Shown piece by piece: positions 1 to 8,666 of a stretch of 64,000 bases of DNA. The stretch covers positions 124,001-188,000 of the forward strand of contig NZ_BSTM01000010.1 of NCBI RefSeq assembly GCF_030269515.1, written 5' to 3'. This stretch comes from Actinomadura sp. NBRC 104412 (lineage in GTDB: Bacteria > Actinomycetota > Actinomycetes > Streptosporangiales > Streptosporangiaceae). Position 1 is the first letter of the stretch; each line of letters begins with the position of its first letter. A program made the position numbers and the translations under genes. The notes under the pieces were generated by a model, which worked only from the letters and a program-made list of their open reading frames with translations, did no database searches and was not told where the DNA came from.

Positions 1-147
1 GACGATGTCGTCCTCGGACATCTCCGCGACCAGCGTCCCGACGAGGAACGCGCCGGCCAGGGCCAGCGCGCCCAGATTGATGGGCAGGACGGTGGCGATG
101 ACGAACATCGCCACCAAGGCGAGGATCGATATCAGTTCGGGTGACAC
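1..147 (-). CDS. SLC13-family (MatC-like) permease, N-terminal fragment
   Basis: The gene starts at GTG 147 and runs off the left edge, leaving 49 codons. The visible residues are almost entirely hydrophobic (ELISILALVAMFVIATVLP, then a second hydrophobic stretch) and end in EMSEDDIV. This resembles the first segments of the SLC13 / MatC-type dicarboxylate carriers, an integral membrane uptake family. A GGAGA ribosome site lies about 9 nt before the GTG. It is the last visible gene of a minus-strand operon, 42 bp after the FAD/Fe-S dehydrogenase, so import of an organic acid oxidised by its neighbours is a reasonable inference. The family assignment rests on a short stretch only. Confidence 0.6.
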   Translation of the reverse strand, partial: MSPELISILALVAMFVIATVLPINLGALALAGAFLVGTLVAEMSEDDIV

Positions 148-189
148 GGTGGGGCGTCTCCGTTCTCCCCCGAATGGCGGTAGGGCGGA

Positions 190-3099
190 TCAGGGCGGGG
201 CGAGCGCGCGGTGCACGAGCTCGACGGGATGGGCGGCGGCGCGGCCGCAGCCGTGCTCGATCTGCTGGCGGCAGGACACGCCGGTCGCGGCGATCAGGGT
301 CTCCGGGGGCTCGGCGGCCACGGCGGGGAACAGCCGCAGCCCTCCGATCCGCATGGACAGGTCGTAGTGCTCGGACTCGAACCCGAACGAGCCGGCCATC
401 CCGCAGCACCCGGCGTCCAGCTCGTGGACGTCGGCGCCGGGGATGCGTTCGAGCAGGGCACGGGTGGACGCGGTGCCGGTGACGGCCTTCTCGTGGCAGT
501 GGCCGTGGAAGAGGATCCTCCGGCCGGCGGGTTCCGCGTCCGGATCGAGGCGCAGGGAGCCGTCGTCGACGGCCTCGACGAGCAGGTCCTGGACGAGCCG
601 CGCCGCGCCCGACACGACGCCGACACGGTCGTCGCCGGGGAGCAGCGCGGCGTACTCGTCCCGCAGCGTGAGCAGGCAGGACGGTTCGACGCCCGCGATG
701 GGGACGCCGGCGGCCGCCGCGGGCGTCAGCGCGTCCAGCATCGCGGCGGCCTGCTCGCGGGCGCGGTCCAGCAGGCCCTTGGACAGCGCGGGTCGTCCGC
801 AGCAGGCGCGGCCCCCGGTCAGCCGCACCCGCCAGCCCGCGCGTTCGAGCAGCTCGACGGCGGCGCGTCCGGTGCCGGGGCCGGTGTAGGCGGTGAAGGA
901 GTCGGCGAGCAGGATCACCTCCCCTCGCGGGAACGGGCCTTCGGGTACGGGCCGCCGCGCGAACCAGCGCGGCAGGGTGTCGCGGCGGAACGCGGGCAGC
1001 GGGCGGTGCCGGCTGATGTCGAGCCCCCGGTCCAGGACGGCGCGCGCGGCGCCCGCCCGTCCCGCCAGGTTGGACAGCGGGGCGAGCAGCGCGCCGAGCC
1101 TGTTGAGCCGCCGGATCGACCCGAACGCGCGGGCGCGCAGCGGCGTGCCGTGCGCGGCGTGGTAGTGGTACAGCGCCTCGCTCTTGAGCGAGGCCATGTC
1201 GACGCCCAGCGGGCATTCGGACTTGCACGCCTTGCACTCCAGGCACAGGTCCAGCACCTCGTGCAGCCGCTCGTCCCCGAGCGCGGCCTTCGGGTCCGGC
1301 TGGGACAGCGCCTTGACCAGCGCGTTGGCGCGCCCGCGCGTGGAGTGCTCCTCCTCGCGGGTGGCCATGTAGGAGGGGCACATCACCCCGGTCGCGTCCT
1401 TGCGGCAGGCGCCGATGTTCTGGCAGCGATCGGCGGCGTCCCGCATCCCGCCCGCGGGGAAGGCGAGCCGGGTGGCCAGCGGGACGGCGGCGGGCAGCGC
1501 GCGGTCGCGCAGGTTGCCGGTCATCGGCGGGGCGTCGACGACCTTGCCGGGATTCAGCCGCCCCTCGGGGTCGAACAGCCGCTTGACCGCCCGCATCGCC
1601 TCGTACCGGTCCGCGCCGAACAGCCGCCGGTTGAACTCCGAGCGGGCCAGGCCGTCGCCGTGCTCGCTGGAGTTGACCCCGCCGTACCGGGCGACCAGCT
1701 CGGAGATCTCCCCGGCGACCGCGCGCATCGTCTCGACCTGGCCGGGTTCCCGCACGTCCACGAACGGGCGGATGTGCAGGCAGCCGACCGAGCAGTGCCC
1801 GTAGAACCCGGCGTGCAGCCCGTGCCGGTCCAGCACGTCCGCGAACTCGCGGACGTAGGGTTCGAGCCGATCGGGCGGGACGGCGGTGTCCTCGACGAAC
1901 GCCAGCGGCCTGCGGGTGCCCGTGCTGGACGCCATCAGCAGCCCGAGCCCGGCCCTGCGCACCTTCCGCACGGCCGCCTGCGTCCCGGGCGTCAGCGCGC
2001 GGAGCGTGTGGTAGCCGTGCCCGCCGCGCTCCCACGCCGCCGCCAGCCTCTCGACCCGCGCGGCGACCTCGCCGTCGTCGTCGCCGAAGAACTCCACGAA
2101 CAGCAGGGCGCGCGGCTCGCCCTCCAGGATCCCCGACAGGCCCGCGTACTCGACCCGCTGCCGGGACAGCCGCAGGATCGTGTCGTCCATCAGCTCGACG
2201 GACGCGGCGTTCAGGGCCAGCGCGTCCCCGGTCGCGGCGATCGCCGCCGGGGTGGACGTGAAGTGCCCGACCGCGATCGCCCGCGCCTTGGGCCGCTCCA
2301 CCAGCCGCACCTCGGCCTCGGTCACGACGGCGAGGGTGCCCTCCGACCCGACGATGAGCTTCGCCGGGTCGAGGCGGGTGCCGTCCCACGCCCGGTCGAG
2401 CCGGTACCCGCCCGAGTGCCGCCAGTACGGCGGGAACCCGTCCGGCTTGGCGGCCCGCTCCAGCAGGCCGGGCAGCTCCCGGTAGATCCGCCCTTCGAGG
2501 CCGCCGCGGGCGCGTCCACGGGCGCGCGCCTCGTCCAGCGCGACCGGTTCGAGCCGCGCCCGCGAGGCGTCGGACAGGACGACCTCCAGCCGCTCCACGT
2601 GGTCGATCGTCGACCCGTACAGCACCGAGTGGCTGCCTGCGGAATTGTTGCCGATCATCCCGCCGAGGGTGGCGCGGTCGCTGGTGGAGGTGTCCGGGCC
2701 GAACACCAGCCCGTGCGCCGCCGCGGCCCGGTTGAGCTGGTCCTGCACGACCCCCGGCTGGACGACGGCGCGCCGCGACCCCGGGTCGATCCGCACGATC
2801 CGGTCCAGGTGCCGGGAGCAGTCGAACACGACGGCCCGCCCGACCGTCTGCCCCGCCAGGCTCGTGCCGCCACCACGCGGCAGGACGGGGACGCCCAGCG
2901 CCCCCGCGGTCTCCACGATCGCGGCGATGTCCCCGGCGTGCCGGGGGAACGCGACCGCGAGCGGCTCGATCGCGTACATGCTGGCGTCGGCCGAGTACAG
3001 GTGGCGGGTGTAGTCGTCGATCCGTACCGAGCCCTCCAGGACGGGCGCGAGCGCGGCGCGGATCTCCTCGGGAGCCGGGGCGTCCGCGGGGGCCGTCAT
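190..3099 (-). CDS. FAD-linked oxidase / Fe-S (GlpC-type) fusion, D-2-hydroxyacid dehydrogenase-like
   Basis: A 969-residue fusion. The N-terminal half is a PCMH-type FAD domain (LPRGGGTSLAGQTVG at about residues 73-87) followed by the FAD-oxidase C-terminal domain. The second half carries two 4Fe-4S clusters (CxxxxxC...C near 558; CLECKACKSECPLG near 616) and two CCG domains (RACCGRP near 760, GCCGMAG near 900). Proteins with this order oxidise D-lactate, D-2-hydroxyglutarate or glycolate at the membrane and pass electrons to quinone; the substrate here is not known. The open frame extends about 100 codons upstream inside the aminotransferase gene, but ATG 3099 overlaps that gene's stop as ATGA and starts a family-like N-terminus, so I chose it. 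Confidence 0.85.
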   Translation of the reverse strand: MTAPADAPAPEEIRAALAPVLEGSVRIDDYTRHLYSADASMYAIEPLAVAFPRHAGDIAAIVETAGALGVPVLPRGGGTSLAGQTVGRAVVFDCSRHLDRIVRIDPGSRRAVVQPGVVQDQLNRAAAAHGLVFGPDTSTSDRATLGGMIGNNSAGSHSVLYGSTIDHVERLEVVLSDASRARLEPVALDEARARGRARGGLEGRIYRELPGLLERAAKPDGFPPYWRHSGGYRLDRAWDGTRLDPAKLIVGSEGTLAVVTEAEVRLVERPKARAIAVGHFTSTPAAIAATGDALALNAASVELMDDTILRLSRQRVEYAGLSGILEGEPRALLFVEFFGDDDGEVAARVERLAAAWERGGHGYHTLRALTPGTQAAVRKVRRAGLGLLMASSTGTRRPLAFVEDTAVPPDRLEPYVREFADVLDRHGLHAGFYGHCSVGCLHIRPFVDVREPGQVETMRAVAGEISELVARYGGVNSSEHGDGLARSEFNRRLFGADRYEAMRAVKRLFDPEGRLNPGKVVDAPPMTGNLRDRALPAAVPLATRLAFPAGGMRDAADRCQNIGACRKDATGVMCPSYMATREEEHSTRGRANALVKALSQPDPKAALGDERLHEVLDLCLECKACKSECPLGVDMASLKSEALYHYHAAHGTPLRARAFGSIRRLNRLGALLAPLSNLAGRAGAARAVLDRGLDISRHRPLPAFRRDTLPRWFARRPVPEGPFPRGEVILLADSFTAYTGPGTGRAAVELLERAGWRVRLTGGRACCGRPALSKGLLDRAREQAAAMLDALTPAAAAGVPIAGVEPSCLLTLRDEYAALLPGDDRVGVVSGAARLVQDLLVEAVDDGSLRLDPDAEPAGRRILFHGHCHEKAVTGTASTRALLERIPGADVHELDAGCCGMAGSFGFESEHYDLSMRIGGLRLFPAVAAEPPETLIAATGVSCRQQIEHGCGRAAAHPVELVHRALAPP

Positions 3100-4256
3100 G
3101 CCCGCTCCAGGACGGACAGCGCGGCCGTCACGCCGCCGCGCTCGATCGGGACGCCCGCGGCGGCGAGGCCCATCTCGACCCCCGCCAGCGTCCCGGCCAG
3201 CGACAGGTCGTCGAACTGCCCGAGATGGCCGATCCGGAAGACCCGCCCGGCGAGCCTTCCGAGCCCGGTGCCGAGCGACATGTCGAAGCGTTCCAGGATG
3301 ATCCGGCGGACCTTGTCGGCGTCGTGGGGCTCCGGCAGCAGCACGGCGGTCAGCGAGCTGGAGTACTCGCGGGGGTCGGCGCACAGCACTTCCAGGCCCC
3401 ACGCGCGCACCGCCGCCCGCGTCGCCTCGGCGTGCCGGTCATGCCGGGCGAACACCGCGGGCAGCCCCTCCTCTTCGAGCATCGTCAGCGCCTCGCGCAG
3501 CCCGTACAGCAGGTTCGTGGGCGGCGTGTAGGGGTAGAAGCCGTTCCGGTTGGCGGCCAGGATCGGCTCCCAGTCCCAGTACGAGCGGGGGAGCCGCGCG
3601 GACCGTGACGCCTCCAGGGCCTTCTCGCTCACGGCGTTCAGCCCCAGCCCCGGCGGCAGCATCAGGCCCTTCTGCGAGCAGCCGACCGTGACGTCCGCGC
3701 CCCATTCGTCGTGCCGGTAGTCCATCGAGCCCAGCGACGAGATCGTGTCGACCAGCAGCAGCGCCGGATGACCGGCCCGGTCGAGGGCGGCGCGCACCTC
3801 CGGGACGCGGCTGCGCACCCCGGTCGAGGTCTCGTTGTGGACGACCATGACCGCCTTGATCGCGTGGGCGGGGTCGGCGGCGAGCCGCTCGCCGATGGCG
3901 TCCGGGTCGGCGCCGTGCCGCCAGTCCCCGGGCAGGAACTCCACCAGCAGCCCCAGCCGCTCGGCCATGTCCCGCCACAGCGTGGCGAAGTGCCCGGTCT
4001 CGCAGGCCAGCACGCGGTCGCCCGGGGAGAGGGTGTTGACCAGCGCGGCCTCCCACGCGCCGGTGCCCGAGGACGGATAGACGATCACCGGGCCGGCGGT
4101 GCCGAACACCGGTCTCAGCCGCTCCAGCAGGTCGAGGGCCAGGGCGGCGAACGCGGGCCCGCGATGGTCGACGGTGGGCGCCGCGATGGCCCGCAGCACC
4201 CGGTCGGGGACGTTGGTCGGTCCGGGGATCTGAAGGTGATGCCGCCCACCGGCCAC
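3096..4256 (-). CDS. PLP-dependent aminotransferase, serine/alanine-glyoxylate type
   Basis: 386 residues, the usual length of the SgaA/AGXT group of class V aminotransferases. The N-terminus IPGPTNVPDRVLRAI is characteristic, the cofactor-binding Asp lies in LLLVDTISSLGSMD, and the Schiff-base Lys lies in CSQKGLMLPPG (about residue 195). Such enzymes move the amino group of serine or alanine onto glyoxylate or a related 2-oxoacid. GTG 4256 follows a GGAGAAGC ribosome site. It is the first gene of the operon, overlapping the FAD/Fe-S dehydrogenase by 4 bp. A link between hydroxyacid oxidation and 2-oxoacid transamination (for example glycolate/glyoxylate) fits but is inferred. Confidence 0.85.
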   Translation of the reverse strand: MAGGRHHLQIPGPTNVPDRVLRAIAAPTVDHRGPAFAALALDLLERLRPVFGTAGPVIVYPSSGTGAWEAALVNTLSPGDRVLACETGHFATLWRDMAERLGLLVEFLPGDWRHGADPDAIGERLAADPAHAIKAVMVVHNETSTGVRSRVPEVRAALDRAGHPALLLVDTISSLGSMDYRHDEWGADVTVGCSQKGLMLPPGLGLNAVSEKALEASRSARLPRSYWDWEPILAANRNGFYPYTPPTNLLYGLREALTMLEEEGLPAVFARHDRHAEATRAAVRAWGLEVLCADPREYSSSLTAVLLPEPHDADKVRRIILERFDMSLGTGLGRLAGRVFRIGHLGQFDDLSLAGTLAGVEMGLAAAGVPIERGGVTAALSVLERA

Positions 4257-4281
4257 GCTTCTCCGCCTCTCCGCTCACCGA

Positions 4282-4326
4282 TGCCGTACCGTGACACGGC
4301 ACACGTTCCGTACAGAGGTACAGGGA
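4282..4326. promoter_or_regulatory. Candidate IclR operator(s) in the divergent promoter region
   Basis: Between the divergent aminotransferase and iclR-type genes lie two inverted repeats. One is TGCCGT-N8-ACGGCA (4282-4301). The other is TTCCGTACAGAGGTACAGGGA-like (4306-4326; 20 bases of it quoted: TCCGTACAGAGGTACAGGGA), whose inner GTAC-N4-GTAC halves are symmetric. The second resembles sites reported for actinobacterial IclR/GylR proteins. The location suggests autoregulation and control of the facing operon; this is inference. Confidence 0.45.
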
Positions 4327-4394
4327 GAGTAAGTTCGTATTCAGATGCCGTCAATGCGTGCCGCCGTCCGGCGGAGTCCTGTCTGGGAGGGCGC

Positions 4395-5138
4395 GTGCAG
4401 AACGTGGTGAACACCCTCCGGATCCTGGAGGAGGTGGCGGTCCGGCAGCCGGCCGGCGTGGGGGAGCTGTCCCGCGTCCTGGACCTGCCCAAAAGCACCG
4501 TCCAGCGGGCGCTGCGCACGCTCGCCACCGCGGGCTGGATCCGCCCGGCGGGAGGCGAGGTCACCCGCTGGGTGCTGACCGCCAAGGCGCTGCACGTGGG
4601 ACGGCACGCCACCGGCGAGCTGAGCCTGCGCGACGCGGCCGTGCCGGTGATGGAGGACCTGCGCCGGCGCACCGAGGAGACCATCCACCTGGCGGTGCCC
4701 GAGGGCGACAGCGCCGTGCTGATCGAACGGCTGGAGACGCCCAAGGTGCTGCGGATCATCCTGCCGCTGGGCAAGGCGCTCCCGGTGCACGCCTCCGCCA
4801 ACGGCAAGGCGATCCTCGCCCACAGCCCGCCCGAGGTGATCGAGCGGCATCTGACGGGCGGGCTGGTCCAGCACACCGCCACCACCATCACCGACCCCGG
4901 CAGGATGCGCGCGGAACTGGCGCTGATCCGCGAGCGCGGGTACTCGACCAACAGCGGCGAGTGGCGCGACGACATCGCGGCGGTCGCGGCGCCGGTCCTG
5001 GGCCGGGACGGCAGGCCGGTGGCCGCGATCAGCGTCTCCGTCCCGTCCATGCGGATGACCGCGGACCTCTACCCCGAGTACGGGCGGCTGGTCATCGCGG
5101 CCGCGGCGACCCTCGCCGAGCGCCTGTCCACACGATGA
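4395..5138 (+). CDS. IclR-family transcriptional regulator
   Basis: 247 residues with the two-domain IclR plan. A winged helix occupies about residues 1-70 (GELSRVLDLPKSTVQRALRTL is its recognition region) and the GAF-like effector domain follows (from about LSLRDAAVPVMEDLRRRTEETIHLAV to the end). GTG 4395 is preceded by GGGAGGG. The open frame continues far upstream without sense, so this start is preferred. It is divergent from the aminotransferase/dehydrogenase/permease operon and probably controls it in response to an organic acid; the ligand is unknown. Confidence 0.85.
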   Translation: MQNVVNTLRILEEVAVRQPAGVGELSRVLDLPKSTVQRALRTLATAGWIRPAGGEVTRWVLTAKALHVGRHATGELSLRDAAVPVMEDLRRRTEETIHLAVPEGDSAVLIERLETPKVLRIILPLGKALPVHASANGKAILAHSPPEVIERHLTGGLVQHTATTITDPGRMRAELALIRERGYSTNSGEWRDDIAAVAAPVLGRDGRPVAAISVSVPSMRMTADLYPEYGRLVIAAAATLAERLSTR

Positions 5139-5182
5139 GCCTTCAGATGAGCACTCATATGAGCACTCAGATGAGCGCTGGA
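5135..5182. repeat. Four 12-bp tandem repeats (ATGAGC plus about CTCAG)
   Basis: Four copies of a 12-bp unit starting ATGAGC (5135, 5147, 5159, 5171), with the second half varying among CTTCAG, ACTCAT, ACTCAG and GCTGGA. The first copy overlaps the iclR stop codon. Read from ATG 5135 it would encode a 26-residue peptide with MSxx periods ending at 5215, but there is no ribosome site specific to it. It lies just upstream of the solute-binding lipoprotein gene and could be a protein-binding array or simple slippage. Confidence 0.6.
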
Positions 5183-5255
5183 GGCGCGCGACCGCGATTC
5201 ATGCCGAATAGGTGATCCATCCCGGACGGGAACCGGCCCCTGGCAGCATTGGCGC

Positions 5256-6230
5256 ATGATCGATCGACTTTGGGGCGTCCGGCCCGCGGCCGTGGCGGCG
5301 GTGGTGGCCGTGGCGGCGCTGGGCCTCTCCGGATGCCTGGTCCCCGAGCCCTTCCGGAACGACGGTGGCGGCGGCGACGCCGGCGCCGGACCCACGTCGG
5401 CGTCGCCCGCGCCCGCCGCTCCGCGCCTGCCGCCCGTGACGGGACCGATGGCGAGGATGCCGCCCGGCACCAAGGTGCCGCTCGTCCGTCCCGGACGGCT
5501 GACGATCTGCGAGGGCTTCGCGGGACCCCCGTACATCGCGCCGAAGGGCGGCTCGACCGTTCCCGGGCAGCAGGGCGGGGGCACCGCGGAGGGCTTCGAC
5601 ATCGACCTGCTGATCCTGGTGGCCGAGCGGCTCGGGGTCACCCCGCTGGTGACGCCCGTCCAGTCGCTCGACCTGGTGCAGGGAACGGCGATGAGGCGCG
5701 GCCGGTGCGACCTGGCCGCCAGCGCCTTCCCCGACAACGCCTACACCAGGAAGCTGTTCCTGCCCAGCGCCCCGTACCTGCGGCGCGGACCGGCCATCCT
5801 CACCGGCGCCGAGGCGCGGCACACCTCGCTGGCCTCCCTCGCCGGCAAGCGCGTCGGCGTCATCGAGGGCGACGTCGTGGGCGAGGAGGCGGTCAAGCGG
5901 CACAATGCCCAGGGAGGCACGCCCATCCTGGTGCAGAGGACCGAGCGGGCGATCATCCAGTACATGCTGATGAACGGCCGGTTGGACGCGGCCGTGGTCG
6001 ACGGCGGCCTCGCCCTGTACCTGGTGAACAGGCGCGTGCGGGACGGCAGGCTGCGCATCGCCGCGGAACTCGGCCCGATGGAGAACGTGGTGTTCGGCAT
6101 CCGCCCCGGTAACAGGGCGCTGGCCAGGCAGGTCAACGCGGCCCTCGCGGACGCGGCCCGCAACGGCCGGTACGCCAGGGCGTACGCGAACTGGTTCGGG
6201 ACCGCCCCGAAATGGGTGCCCACCGGCTGA
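5256..6230 (+). CDS. Family 3 extracellular solute-binding lipoprotein
   Basis: 324 residues. A hydrophobic signal ends in a lipobox (LSGC, Cys27), followed by a Gly/Ala/Pro-rich linker and an SBP_bac_3 fold. Recognisable stretches are EGFDIDLLILVAERLGV, RGRCDLAASAFPDNAYTR and the central LASLAGKRVGVIEGDVV. Such proteins bind amino acids or small organic ligands on the outside of the membrane. No ABC permease or ATPase is adjacent. It is convergent with the glnH-like gene of the PknG operon, so it could be either a receptor or the binding subunit of a distant importer. Confidence 0.8.
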   Translation: MIDRLWGVRPAAVAAVVAVAALGLSGCLVPEPFRNDGGGGDAGAGPTSASPAPAAPRLPPVTGPMARMPPGTKVPLVRPGRLTICEGFAGPPYIAPKGGSTVPGQQGGGTAEGFDIDLLILVAERLGVTPLVTPVQSLDLVQGTAMRRGRCDLAASAFPDNAYTRKLFLPSAPYLRRGPAILTGAEARHTSLASLAGKRVGVIEGDVVGEEAVKRHNAQGGTPILVQRTERAIIQYMLMNGRLDAAVVDGGLALYLVNRRVRDGRLRIAAELGPMENVVFGIRPGNRALARQVNAALADAARNGRYARAYANWFGTAPKWVPTG

Positions 6231-6263
6231 GACCGCCCGGCACGGCCGTTCGCGCCCGGCGGC

Positions 6264-7127
6264 TCAGGAGCAGCCGACGAACTCGGGGACGGTGGTGACG
6301 ACCTCCAGGTCCACCGAACCGAACCACTGTTGGAGCAGGGTCTCGGCGGCGCCGCTCTGGTACATCTCGGTGAGGATCCGGTTGACCCTCTGGCAGCCCT
6401 TCACATCGCCCTTCCTCAGGCCCACCCCGTACCGCTCGCTGGTGAAGGGGGCGTTGACCATCTTGACATCCGTGCGGTCGGCGCCGACGAACCCCGCCAG
6501 GATGAGGTCGTCGGTGGACACCGCGTCGACCCGCCCCCTGACCAGCAGGTCGACGCACGCGCTGTAGGACGGGGACGGCACCAGCCGGGCGTCCACCCCG
6601 CGCTCCTCGGTGACCCGCCGCCACGAATGCGACCCGTCGACCGCGCAGAGCCGCCGGCCTTCCAGGTCCTGGACGGACGCGATCTCGTTCTCGGCGCCGC
6701 GGACGAGGATGTCCTGGCGCGCGACGTAGTACGGTCCGGCGAAGGTGACGAGCTGCTGCCGCTCGGGCGTGATCGAGTAGGTGGCGAACACCAGGTCGAC
6801 GATGCCGTTCCGCAGCACCTCCTCCCGCTCGCTGGACGGCGTCGGATGGAACCTGACGCGGCCGGGCGGCACCCCGAGCCGTCCCGCGACGTACCGGGCG
6901 ACGTCGACGTCGAAGCCCCTGAACGTGCCGTCGGGCAGGCGCAGGCCCAGTCCGGGCTGATCCGGCTTGACCCCGATCACCAGCGAGTCGGCGCCCAGGA
7001 TCGAGGAGCCCGCCGTCATCCGGTCGGGCGGGTGGCCGGGCAGGGCCACCACGACCGCCACGGTGACCAGGACGGCCAGGGCGACGGCGTTCCACGCGGC
7101 GCGCGCCGCCCGCTGTCTCCCGCGCAT
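6264..7127 (-). CDS. glnH: GlnH-like amino-acid-binding protein of the PknG pathway
   Basis: 287 residues with an N-terminal membrane anchor (AVALAVLVTVAVVVALPG) and no lipobox. The family 3 binding fold is visible in LPDGTFRGFDVDVARYVAGRL, DLVFATYSITPERQ and DAVSTDDLILAGF. In mycobacteria and corynebacteria a GlnH of this type senses aspartate/glutamate and signals through the membrane protein GlnX to the kinase PknG. Here the start is one base after the stop of the GlnX-like gene, and pknG is in the same operon, which supports a sensor role rather than import. The symbol rests on this context. Confidence 0.8.
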   Translation of the reverse strand: MRGRQRAARAAWNAVALAVLVTVAVVVALPGHPPDRMTAGSSILGADSLVIGVKPDQPGLGLRLPDGTFRGFDVDVARYVAGRLGVPPGRVRFHPTPSSEREEVLRNGIVDLVFATYSITPERQQLVTFAGPYYVARQDILVRGAENEIASVQDLEGRRLCAVDGSHSWRRVTEERGVDARLVPSPSYSACVDLLVRGRVDAVSTDDLILAGFVGADRTDVKMVNAPFTSERYGVGLRKGDVKGCQRVNRILTEMYQSGAAETLLQQWFGSVDLEVVTTVPEFVGCS

Positions 7128-7128
7128 G

Positions 7129-8664
7129 TCAGCCGTGCTCCTCTCCGCCCGTGGGCGGTGTGCCCAGGTACTCGCGCAGGCGCGGCCACACCCCGGCCAC
7201 CAGCAGCGCGGCGATCACCAGGGCGGACACGGGCAGCGCCCACCTCCAGACCGCCAGCGCCGACTCGCCGCCGCGCACGGTCCGCTCGGTCACGAACCGG
7301 TGGCGCCCGGAGGTGGCGTCCAGTTCCTGATCGTGCTGCCGGAAGGCGGGATGCGGCAGATAGGGAAGGCCGGGATCCAGATGCGTCCTCGCCGCCTGGC
7401 CGGCGCGCTCGGCCGCGGCCAGCCGCCGGACGGCCCGGTCGTTGCTCTGGTACGCCCGGTAGTACGACAGCAGCCGGACGAGCACCCGATGCTCGGCGGG
7501 CGTCGCGACCCTCCGCGCGCGGGCTCCGTAGAAGCCGCCGAAGCCGATCGCTCGCGGGTCTCCGGCATAGCGCGCGAGCCGCTGCTCCAGTTGCGTGTAG
7601 TACTCCTCAAGGTCGCTCACACCGGCGATGTAGAGGATCGCCTGGGACTTCTCCAGGTACGTCTGGTCGTAGCGGTCGGCCTCGCCCGGGTCCAGCAGGG
7701 CCCGGTTACGGTCGGCGTCCAGACTCTTGGCCAGCGACTGCATACGGGACAGTGCGAGCACGGGATCGAAGCCGTCCTCCTTGGCCACGCGCAGCCGGTC
7801 CGCCTCGGTGGCCAGCGCGGACCCGCCCACCACCGCCAGCCCGGCCAGCGCCACGGTCGCCGCCGCCAGCAGCGGGCTGACCAGCCGCCGGAACCGCACC
7901 GCCAGGTAGATCTGCAACGTCACCAGCGCCAGGACCCCCGCGGTGCCCAGGGCGATCACCCTGCCCCGTTCCCACCGGATGGCCGAGCGCTCCTCCTTGT
8001 AGGTGGAGTCGACGATCGCCGCTCCGTCCAGCGTGAGGTTGCCGGCCTTCGGCAGCAGGTCCTGGGTCATCAGCGCGGTCGCCGCCCGGTACTCCGCCGC
8101 CGCGTTCGCCGGGAGCGCCCCGTAGGCGTGCTCGCCGCGGCTGCCCAGCTCCATGGCGGCCTGCACCCGCCGGTCGTACTGGTGCAGCCCGTCCAGCACC
8201 GACTGGACGGTGCGCAGCCGGACGGGGTCGTCCTCGGCCAGCCGCGCCGCCTGGAGCACGGCGCGCTGGGCGTCCTCGCGGCGCAGGTCGTAGGAGTAGC
8301 GGGGCGGGTTGCGCCGGCAGCCGCCGCCGTCCCCGCCGGGCTCGCACAGCCAGCCCTCCTCGTCGCCCGTCATCAGCACGTTGGCGACCTGCGCGTCCAT
8401 GTCGCTGAGCGCCAGGGCGACGTCGCCGGTCGCGACGACCATCGGGCCCTCGTCGTGCCCGACGGCCCGCAGCGCCTCGCGCGCGTCCGCGACGCCGAGG
8501 CCGATGACCGAGCACAGGGCGGTGAGCGAGAGCAGCACCAGCGCGGTCAGCGCCCGCACGCGTCCCGGCGTGGTGCCGACGCGGAAGAGCCGGAGCGCGC
8601 GTGAGATCCGCATGCCGCCGTGCAGCCGCAGGACCCGGGGGAGCCACACCACCTTGGACGCCAC
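7129..8664 (-). CDS. glnX: GlnX-like four-helix membrane signalling protein
   Basis: 511 residues from GTG 8664. Four membrane segments are visible: near the N-terminus (ALTALVLLSLTALCSVIGLG), two in the middle (IALGTAGVLALVTLQIYLAV and LLAAATVALAGLAVVGGSAL) and one near the C-terminus (ALPVSALVIAALLVAGVW). Large, mostly helical extracellular loops lie between 1-2 and 3-4. This matches GlnX, which transmits GlnH binding to cytoplasmic PknG. GTG 8664 lies two bases after the vwa stop with GAGGG in front; ATG 8613 is the alternative start. The gene sits between the vwa and glnH-like genes. Confidence 0.75.
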   Translation of the reverse strand: MASKVVWLPRVLRLHGGMRISRALRLFRVGTTPGRVRALTALVLLSLTALCSVIGLGVADAREALRAVGHDEGPMVVATGDVALALSDMDAQVANVLMTGDEEGWLCEPGGDGGGCRRNPPRYSYDLRREDAQRAVLQAARLAEDDPVRLRTVQSVLDGLHQYDRRVQAAMELGSRGEHAYGALPANAAAEYRAATALMTQDLLPKAGNLTLDGAAIVDSTYKEERSAIRWERGRVIALGTAGVLALVTLQIYLAVRFRRLVSPLLAAATVALAGLAVVGGSALATEADRLRVAKEDGFDPVLALSRMQSLAKSLDADRNRALLDPGEADRYDQTYLEKSQAILYIAGVSDLEEYYTQLEQRLARYAGDPRAIGFGGFYGARARRVATPAEHRVLVRLLSYYRAYQSNDRAVRRLAAAERAGQAARTHLDPGLPYLPHPAFRQHDQELDATSGRHRFVTERTVRGGESALAVWRWALPVSALVIAALLVAGVWPRLREYLGTPPTGGEEHG

Positions 8665-8666
8665 GC

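Noticed and set aside
211-3531. 1106-codon plus-strand open frame opposite the FAD/Fe-S dehydrogenase gene
   Set aside because: It is antisense to a gene with clear domains, has no recognisable motif and is rich in Arg/Gly/Ala/Val, as expected of high-GC shadow frames.
5135-5215. 26-residue peptide gene from the ATGAGC repeats
   Set aside because: It is fully explained by a 12-bp DNA repeat, with no dedicated ribosome site and no known peptide resemblance; kept only as a repeat.
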